Positions 58,084 through 64,000 of a stretch of 64,000 bases of DNA are shown piece by piece; positions within the stretch are counted from its first letter, which is position 1; every line of letters starts with the position of its first letter. The position numbers and the translations under genes are program-made. Below the pieces are notes generated by a model. It was given only the letters and a program-made list of their open reading frames with translations. It was not told where the DNA came from and searched no databases. The DNA is from Pasteurellaceae bacterium Pebbles2 (GTDB lineage: Bacteria; Pseudomonadota; Gammaproteobacteria; Enterobacterales; Pasteurellaceae): assembly GCA_023101505.1 (NCBI GenBank), contig LVZA01000001.1, positions 1,302,001 to 1,366,000 of the forward strand, read 5' to 3'.

Positions 58084-58917
58084 ATGAACGGATTACACGA
58101 ATTGCCTTTAGTGATTTTTACCGTACTGGCACAAAGTGCGGTGGGGGCGTGGTTGATTTTCTGCGTGGTATTATGGTTAAATCCAAGCTATACCGACAGC
58201 CCGCTTCGCTCATCTTTACACAAAGCCATGTTTGTTTTACTGGCTTTGCTCGGTGTAGGTTTTGTTGCTTCAATTCTGCATTTAGGCACACCGGCTCGAG
58301 CCTTTAATAGCTTAAATCGGGTGGGTTCGTCAATGCTCAGCAACGAAATTGCCAGCGGAGCAGCGTTCTTTGCCTTGGCAGGCTTATATTGGTTGCTAAG
58401 CGTACTCGGCAAAATGCCTGCTGCACTGGAAAAAATCGGGCTGATTTTCACCGCACTTTTGGGCGTGGTGTTTATGTATATGATGAATCAAGTTTATCAC
58501 ATCAGCACCGTGCCGACGTGGAATAGCTCGCTGACATCGTGGCAGTTTTATTTGACTGTGGTCATCGGCGGATCGGCATTGGCATATGCCTTTTTAAGCC
58601 GAAACCACCATTTACGCTGCACGCCGATATTGTATCCGCTCGGGGTCTTTTTAGCGGCGATAGTGGTGATTTACCAAGGCTTCGGTTTAAGTCAAATCCA
58701 CAGTTCGGTGCAACAGGCGGCAAGCCTTGTACCTGATTATGCCGTAATGCAGGTGGTGCGGTTATGCCTGTTGGCTGTGGGCGGATTACTGTTGTTTAAA
58801 GTAAAAAATGTCGTGTCTGCCAGCCTTGCGGTTGTCATTATTTTATTTGCCGAAATGATTGGTCGCACCTTATTCTATGGTCTATATATGACCGCTGGAA
58901 TGGCTGTTGGTAGTTAA
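58084..58917 (+). CDS. dmsC: DMSO reductase membrane anchor subunit
   Basis: DmsC anchors DmsAB in the inner membrane and oxidises menaquinol. The 277-residue protein has eight hydrophobic helices. HLGTPARAFNSLNRVGSSMLSNE near 66-88 is the family signature, with the quinol-site histidine. Two USS lie within it (58137 and 58449). Confidence 0.95.
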   Translation: MNGLHELPLVIFTVLAQSAVGAWLIFCVVLWLNPSYTDSPLRSSLHKAMFVLLALLGVGFVASILHLGTPARAFNSLNRVGSSMLSNEIASGAAFFALAGLYWLLSVLGKMPAALEKIGLIFTALLGVVFMYMMNQVYHISTVPTWNSSLTSWQFYLTVVIGGSALAYAFLSRNHHLRCTPILYPLGVFLAAIVVIYQGFGLSQIHSSVQQAASLVPDYAVMQVVRLCLLAVGGLLLFKVKNVVSASLAVVIILFAEMIGRTLFYGLYMTAGMAVGS

Positions 58918-58929
58918 AAACTTAACAAA

Positions 58930-58989
58930 ATTTCACCGCACTTTTGGGGAGTGGTAATGCAATTAGCACTGAAAAGTGCGGTGAAAAAT
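58930..58989. other. Inverted USS pair between dmsC and dmsD
   Basis: TTTCACCGCACTTTT (58931-58945) and AAAAGTGCGGTGAAA (58972-58986) are inverted copies separated by 26 bases. They may act as a terminator or as mRNA processing structure that lowers expression of dmsD and the ferredoxin gene relative to dmsABC. Confidence 0.7.
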
Positions 58990-59000
58990 AGAGAGATTTT

Positions 59001-59600
59001 ATGGATAAAACAGTATTACAATCAATCGCCGTGTCGGCAAAAATTCTAGGTGCATTATTTTATTATGCCCCAGATGATGAAAAAGTGCGGTCTATTTTGG
59101 CTTTTTTTCAGCAAGAAAATTGGCAAAATCAATGGTTTTTTGAGCCAAATGAAAATACGTTGACATTGATTAACCAAGGCTTGCAACAAAATTTGGCTGA
59201 ACAATATCAAGCTCTTTTTATTGGTCCGAATGCCTTGGCTGCACCGCCATGGGGTTCAGTTTATCTCGATCCTGAAAATGTGATTTTTGGCAATTCGCTT
59301 TTGGCGTTTCGAGCATTTTTACAACAGCATCATATTGATTTCACTGTGCAACAAGATGAGCCAGAAGATCATATTGGCTTGATGTTAATGCTCACCGCTT
59401 ATTTGGCGGAAAATCAACCCGATCTTTTGCCTGATTATTTACGCCAACATTTCTTGCCGTGGGCATTTCGTTATTTGACCTTGCTAAGCGAACAAAATGT
59501 CCCTTTTTATCAAGGTTTAGCCCAATTAACACAGGAAACCTTGCACGATTGGCAAGTGGCATTTGCCATTGAACCTGTGCAGCAGAAATTATATTTTTAA
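59001..59600 (+). CDS. dmsD: Tat proofreading chaperone DmsD (TorD family)
   Basis: DmsD binds the Tat signal of DmsA and helps load its cofactor before export. The 199-residue helical protein has the TorD-family motif EPEDHIGLMLMLTAYL near 121-136 and GPNALAAPPWGSVYLD near 74-89. It follows dmsABC as expected for a dedicated chaperone. Confidence 0.9.
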   Translation: MDKTVLQSIAVSAKILGALFYYAPDDEKVRSILAFFQQENWQNQWFFEPNENTLTLINQGLQQNLAEQYQALFIGPNALAAPPWGSVYLDPENVIFGNSLLAFRAFLQQHHIDFTVQQDEPEDHIGLMLMLTAYLAENQPDLLPDYLRQHFLPWAFRYLTLLSEQNVPFYQGLAQLTQETLHDWQVAFAIEPVQQKLYF

Positions 59601-59623
59601 CTCATTTTTCAGCGGACGGCATT

Positions 59624-60181
59624 ATGTTGAAAATGTTAAACCAGCCAGCAGAAAAAGACGAGCGTTATTATCACGCCTATCTTTCTCATCATAGCATTTC
59701 ACGTCGGGGATTATTTCGTGGCGTGTTAGGCAGTGCGGAAAAAACATTTTCGGTGAAATCTGTTCGTTCGGTGCCGCGTCCACCTTTTGCAGCCAAAGAA
59801 GAACTGTTTTTAACCGCTTGCACCGGCTGTGGTGATTGTGTCAAAGCCTGTGAGTTAGGGCTTATTCAGCTTGAAAATCAAAAAGCGATTTTAGATTTAA
59901 GTTATGCGAGCTGTACGCTATGCGGAAAATGTGCCGAACATTGCTCAACGAACGCCTTGCACCTCGCTTTTAACGCTGATACCGAACTTCGTCCGCAGTT
60001 CAATAGTAATTGCTTATATCATCGTCAACAACCTTGCACTGATTGCCAGCAAGCCTGTCCGCAACAGGCTATTTCGGCAAATTTAAGTGTCGATAATGAA
60101 CGTTGCAATGGCTGTGGTGAATGTCAGCTGGCTTGTTTTATGTCGGCAATTCAACTGAACTTAACACCGCTTGCAGCCTAG
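59624..60181 (+). CDS. napF: NapF-like ferredoxin-type protein
   Basis: This 185-residue protein has three 4Fe-4S-type cysteine groups: CTGCGDCVKAC near 66-76, CTLCGKCAEHC near 98-108, and CNGCGECQLAC near 163-173, with an extra CTDCQQAC near 137-144. The N-terminal SRRGLFRGVLG resembles a Tat-like motif but lacks a clear hydrophobic region, as in NapF. NapF acts in maturation or electron transfer of periplasmic nitrate reductase. Here it lies in a dms cluster, so the role is probably cofactor support for DmsA. Confidence 0.8.
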   Translation: MLKMLNQPAEKDERYYHAYLSHHSISRRGLFRGVLGSAEKTFSVKSVRSVPRPPFAAKEELFLTACTGCGDCVKACELGLIQLENQKAILDLSYASCTLCGKCAEHCSTNALHLAFNADTELRPQFNSNCLYHRQQPCTDCQQACPQQAISANLSVDNERCNGCGECQLACFMSAIQLNLTPLAA

Positions 60182-60194
60182 CTATCCAATATAG

Positions 60195-60950
60195 TTATTC
60201 GGCATAACCCTTATGCGGAATTTTTCCATTAATAAAATGCACGCCTTGTGCGGTGATTTGTAAAATTGATGAGGTTTCCCCCCAATCCCCCAGCACAATT
60301 CGTTCGCCTGCTTTTTCATTCAAAAAGTGCGGTGGGATTTGGTGGATTTTTTGGCGGTGGGTGTGGCCGTGGATTAGGCGTTTAACGCCGAATTTTTGCA
60401 TTGTTTGGGCGGTGAATTCGGGGTTGACGTCCATTATTTCGCTGGCTTTTTGTTGTTTGTCGGCACGGCTTTTGGCACGGATATTTTCGGCAATTTTTAA
60501 CCGCACTTTTAAGGGTAAATGTAGGAATAGCCATTGTCGCCATTTTTGGTGGACTTTGCGGCGGAATTGTTGGTATTTGACATCATCAATGCAAAGGGTG
60601 TCGCCGTGGCAAATTAAGGTTTTTTCGCCATATAAATCAACCACTTCATAATCATTGAGAAGTTGTAATCCACAGCGTTGAGCGAATTTTTTACCGAGTA
60701 AAAAATCACGATTTCCACAAATAAAATAACACGGAATGCCTTGCTGAGTGAGTTGACGAATGTGCTTTTGCACCAATTCGATCAGTTCGGAACGTTCGTC
60801 ATCGCCAATCCAAAAATCAAATAAGTCGCCCAAAATATAGAGTTTTTCCGCTTCGGGGGCGAGATTTTGCATAAAATCCACAAAAAGTGCGGTTAAATCT
60901 GGGCGATTTTCGCTTAAATGTAGATCGGCGATGAAGAATGTTTTTTTCAT
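60195..60950 (-). CDS. lpxH: UDP-2,3-diacylglucosamine hydrolase
   Basis: LpxH cleaves UDP-2,3-diacylglucosamine in lipid A synthesis at the inner membrane surface. The 251-residue metallophosphoesterase has ADLHLSE near 8-14, [12 protein letters not shown] near 42-53, GNRDFLLG near 81-88 and HGHTHRQ near 197-203. ATG 60950 overlaps the stop of the ABC-transporter gene (TAATG), so translation is coupled. Two USS are inside. Confidence 0.95.
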   Translation of the reverse strand: MKKTFFIADLHLSENRPDLTALFVDFMQNLAPEAEKLYILGDLFDFWIGDDERSELIELVQKHIRQLTQQGIPCYFICGNRDFLLGKKFAQRCGLQLLNDYEVVDLYGEKTLICHGDTLCIDDVKYQQFRRKVHQKWRQWLFLHLPLKVRLKIAENIRAKSRADKQQKASEIMDVNPEFTAQTMQKFGVKRLIHGHTHRQKIHQIPPHFLNEKAGERIVLGDWGETSSILQITAQGVHFINGKIPHKGYAE

Positions 60951-62734
60951 TAACTTAGCTTCCAACTTTGTGTGCTCGGGTCAATTTCGAGTTGTTGTTG
61001 GTGATGAATATTTAACGTCGAACGATGCCCCACGCTGATGATTGTGGTGTGTGGCAAGGTTTGGCGTAATAGGCGATACATTGCGTCTTCTAAACCCTCG
61101 TCCATACTGGCGGTGGCTTCGTCTAAAAAGGCGATTTTCGGCTGAATAATCAATAAGCGTGCAAAGGCTAAACGTTGTTGTTCGCCTAGGGAAAGCACTC
61201 TTGTCCAATCGTCTTCTTGGTTTAATTTAGCACTTAAATGCCCTAATTGCACGGATTGCATCACTTTTTCTGCCCGCGTCAAATCGATATTTTCAGGGGC
61301 GAGATCGGGATAGAACAAGGCATCAATCAAACGACCTTGTGGCAAATAAGGTTTTTGTGGCAAGAATAATGCCTGTTGCTGTGGGCAATGAATTTCACCA
61401 TCAGCATAAGACCATAAACCTGCAATGGTGCGTAATAAGGTGGTTTTGCCCGAACCTGACGGGCCTTTAATCAACAATGACGCACCTTGTGGCAAGCTGA
61501 AAGTTAAGTTGCTAATCAGCGTTTCGCCTGTTGGTTTTTTCACTGAAACTTGTGAAAATTGCACCGCACTTTCTTGCTGGTAGAGCTGAATATTGCTTGG
61601 TTGTGTGGCGTGCTCAATGGCAGAATTGAAGCCTGTTAAACGATTTAGCACCGCACGATAGCCAGCAAATTCATCATACACATTACGGAAATAAGACAAC
61701 GCCGATTGTACTCGCCCGAACGATTGCGAGGTTTGGATTAAATCGCCTAATTGAATTTGCTTGCTGAAAAAGCGGCTGGCTTGAATGATGAACGGAAAAA
61801 TCACCGAAATTTGCGTAACCATTAAGTTAAAACCCGAAAGTTTTAAAGTCATATAAACCATTTTCCACACGTTATCGATCACGCTGTCAAACTGCTTAAA
61901 CAAGCCTTTGCGTTCCATTTTTTCGCCACGGAAAAAGGCGATGCTTTCGGCATATTCTTTAATACGAATTAAAGAATAACGGTAGTTTGCGTTCAATCGT
62001 TCGTTGGCGAAGTTGAGCTGAATGAGCGGTCGTCCGATACGGAAAGCAAATACGCTGGTAATCAGTACGTAAATAAATACTAAGAACACCATTGCGTGTG
62101 GAATAGTTACTGATCCGACGGTCATCGGCCCGGCTAAATTCCACAAAATTTGGGTAAATGCCACAATGGATACCACCGAAGAAATCACGCCAGTGGAGAA
62201 ACTGAGTGATGAACCGACATAAGATTGAATGTCTTGTTGAATACGTTGATCGGGGTTATCTAATTGATTATAAATATATTGTGTTTTGTAATAGGCTTGA
62301 TTTTGTAGCCATTTTTCCACCATTTGTTCATTTAACCAAGTGCGCCATTGAATAGTGAAACGTTGGGTGATGTAGTAGCTGAACAACACGTTGGCAATGT
62401 GAATGCCCGCCAGCACGGAAAACACCACCATTTGAATCCAAAACACGCTTTCGTTCATTGCCTGCAAGGCATCATACATCGCTTTATACCATTCGGAAAA
62501 GAGAATGTCTAAACGCACGGAAAGCAAATTGAAAAATACAATTACCACAAAATAACCCATTGGTTTTAGGCTGCGTTTCGGGGAAATGTAGCCTGCGGTT
62601 AATTGCCAAAATTGACGAGCCCAATGAGTGGTTTTCACTAAAATCCACACGGCAAGGCTAAATAACACCGCGGTGATACTCATTGCTTGCCCAATCCAAA
62701 GGAGAGAATTGATCAATTCTTGACTGTAATTCAT
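60950..62734 (-). CDS. ABC transporter fused permease/ATPase, YddA/SbmA-like
   Basis: This 594-residue exporter has an N-terminal membrane domain of about six helices (1-330), of the ABC_membrane_2/SbmA-like type, and a C-terminal ATPase. Walker A is GPSGSGKTT near 429-437, the signature [15 protein letters not shown] near 522-536, and Walker [14 protein letters not shown] near 543-555. The substrate is unknown. It is translated with overlapping lpxH and is divergent from the YidE-like gene. Confidence 0.9.
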   Translation of the reverse strand: MNYSQELINSLLWIGQAMSITAVLFSLAVWILVKTTHWARQFWQLTAGYISPKRSLKPMGYFVVIVFFNLLSVRLDILFSEWYKAMYDALQAMNESVFWIQMVVFSVLAGIHIANVLFSYYITQRFTIQWRTWLNEQMVEKWLQNQAYYKTQYIYNQLDNPDQRIQQDIQSYVGSSLSFSTGVISSVVSIVAFTQILWNLAGPMTVGSVTIPHAMVFLVFIYVLITSVFAFRIGRPLIQLNFANERLNANYRYSLIRIKEYAESIAFFRGEKMERKGLFKQFDSVIDNVWKMVYMTLKLSGFNLMVTQISVIFPFIIQASRFFSKQIQLGDLIQTSQSFGRVQSALSYFRNVYDEFAGYRAVLNRLTGFNSAIEHATQPSNIQLYQQESAVQFSQVSVKKPTGETLISNLTFSLPQGASLLIKGPSGSGKTTLLRTIAGLWSYADGEIHCPQQQALFLPQKPYLPQGRLIDALFYPDLAPENIDLTRAEKVMQSVQLGHLSAKLNQEDDWTRVLSLGEQQRLAFARLLIIQPKIAFLDEATASMDEGLEDAMYRLLRQTLPHTTIISVGHRSTLNIHHQQQLEIDPSTQSWKLS

Positions 62735-62914
62735 AGGTTTTTGCTAAATGTAAATAAGGTGTAAAAAATAATGCGTTATTTTTTAGCAAATGCGTAAATT
62801 AAGCAAGGAAAAATGTGATAAATGTCAAACTTTCTTGTTTTGCCTATTCCCTGTAAAAATGCTTGCTTTATAATCATAGCTAGTTAATTTTTATCAATTT
62901 ATCTAGGGGGCAGT

Positions 62915-64000
62915 ATGTCTGAAATAGCCATAACGATCAGCCTGCTTTCACTGGTGGCAGTGATAGGCTTGTGGATCGGGCATTGGAAAATAAGGGGCGT
63001 GGGTCTTGGCATTGGCGGTGTGCTATTTGGCGGGATCTTGGTGTCGCATTTTACAAATTTAAACGGCTTAACGCTTGATGCGCACACACTACATTTTGTG
63101 CAAGAATTTGGTTTAATTTTGTTCGTTTACACCATTGGTATTCAAGTTGGGCCGGGTTTCTTTGCGTCATTGCGTGAGTCAGGCTTAAAACTGAATGCCT
63201 TTGCTGCCTTAATTGTGTTAATTGGTTCGTTAATGGTGGTGTTGATTTACCATTTTGGCAACGTGCCTTTAGATGTGATTTTGGGGATTTATTCAGGTGC
63301 TGTAACTAACACGCCGTCGCTTGGGGCTGGGCAACAAATTTTAGCTGAATTAGGAATGACAAACAGCACAGAAACAATGGGTATGTCTTATGCGGTGGCA
63401 TATCCGTTCGGGATTTGTGGTATTTTGCTAAGTATGTGGCTGGTGCGTTTGTTTTTCCGTGTTAAAGTCGATGAAGAAGCGGCGAGCTTTAATAAAGAAA
63501 GCGGCAAAGACAAAGATGTGCTGCAAAAAATTAATGTGCGAGTTACCAATCCGAATTTGCACGGCTTGGACTTAAAAGAAATCCCAGGCTTTGAAACGCA
63601 CGATGTGATTTGCACTCGCTTAAAACGTGGCGAAAGCATTTGCGTACCAAAAGGAGACACTGAAATTCAGATCGATGATTTACTTCACCTTGTGGGCGAC
63701 AGCCAAGCGCTGAAAAAAGTGCAATTAATTATGGGTGAACAAGTTGATGTTGAGCCAGCAATGATCAAGGGTAATTTGCACTCACAACGAGTAGTCATTA
63801 CCAATGAAAAAGTGTTGGGCAAAAGCATTCGCTCTTTGGCGTTTCATCAAAAATACGGTGTGGTGATTTCACGCTTAAATCGTTCAGGGGTGGAACTTAT
63901 TCCAACAGCAAATAGCACCTTGCAATTTGGCGACGTGGTGCATATTGTGGGTAGCGCAGACATTATTGACAAAGTCATCACCGAATTGGGAAATGTGCAA
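62915..64000 (+). CDS. YidE/AspT-family transporter (partial, runs off the right edge)
   Basis: The frame opens at ATG 62915 after an AGGGGGCAG site and is still open at 64000, giving 362 residues. The first 150 or so form membrane segments ([20 protein letters not shown] region near 18-40, and [18 protein letters not shown] near 78-95, an AspT-type repeat). TrkA-C (RCK_C) domains follow at about 200-285 and 290-362. AspT-family proteins exchange aspartate for alanine or carry other anions. The substrate here is unknown. Confidence 0.88.
   Translation, partial: MSEIAITISLLSLVAVIGLWIGHWKIRGVGLGIGGVLFGGILVSHFTNLNGLTLDAHTLHFVQEFGLILFVYTIGIQVGPGFFASLRESGLKLNAFAALIVLIGSLMVVLIYHFGNVPLDVILGIYSGAVTNTPSLGAGQQILAELGMTNSTETMGMSYAVAYPFGICGILLSMWLVRLFFRVKVDEEAASFNKESGKDKDVLQKINVRVTNPNLHGLDLKEIPGFETHDVICTRLKRGESICVPKGDTEIQIDDLLHLVGDSQALKKVQLIMGEQVDVEPAMIKGNLHSQRVVITNEKVLGKSIRSLAFHQKYGVVISRLNRSGVELIPTANSTLQFGDVVHIVGSADIIDKVITELGNVQ

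Overview
The window is chromosomal DNA from a Pasteurellaceae bacterium of the Haemophilus/Aggregatibacter type. The main evidence is the very frequent 9-mer AAGTGCGGT (or its complement), the Haemophilus-type DNA uptake signal sequence (USS). It lies inside genes and, as inverted pairs, between them. Gene content agrees: competence secretin comE, an uxu/TRAP locus, dmsABC with dmsD and a napF-like ferredoxin, and a secM whose arrest motif is of the APIRGSP type. The DNA is AT-rich and densely coded. I see no rRNA, tRNA, CRISPR array, prophage or intact insertion sequence.

Layout. 1-1.5 kb: end of a competence gene and secretin comE. 1.5-8.5 kb: fatty-acid/phospholipid cluster on the minus strand (yceD-rpmF-plsX-fabH-fabD-fabG, then acpP), interrupted between fabG and acpP by a divergent LysR regulator/SDR pair. 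8.7-17 kb: psd, fklB, dsbB, nhaB/fadR, xerD, aroK-aroB-dam. 17-21 kb: a DciA-like gene, then secM-secA-mutT. 21-24.8 kb: hisG-hisD-(small membrane ORF)-hisC behind a leader-peptide attenuator. 24.9-34 kb: an SDR/methyltransferase pair, an aromatic amino-acid permease with a TrpR-like operator, rdgC/proC, alaA and menF-menD.

34-43 kb: a hexuronate/aldonate catabolic locus transcribed leftwards (TRAP dctP-dctQ-dctM, Zn-dehydrogenase, uxuA, uxuB, FCD-type GntR regulator, kdgK, eda). It is headed by a perfect CRP half-site pair and a 20-bp operator-like palindrome. It would import an acid sugar, pass it through fructuronate/mannonate to KDG, then to KDPG, pyruvate and glyceraldehyde-3-phosphate. 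43-54 kb: hflD-purB, a YiiX-like hydrolase, a lipoprotein, ispH-lspA-ileS, tadA, rnr and a small membrane protein. 55-60 kb: anaerobic DMSO reductase dmsABC with its chaperone and a NapF-like ferredoxin, behind an FNR-type promoter. 60-64 kb: lpxH, a YddA/SbmA-type ABC exporter and the start of a YidE/AspT-family transporter.

The most interesting non-coding structure is a pair of related hairpin elements at about 47.76-47.95 kb and 51.48-51.80 kb. They bracket ileS-tadA. Their long stems differ between copies only by compensated base changes, and one copy carries extra hairpin modules. Most of the rest is ordinary core genome. I did not find a defence system or a clearly novel multi-gene system.
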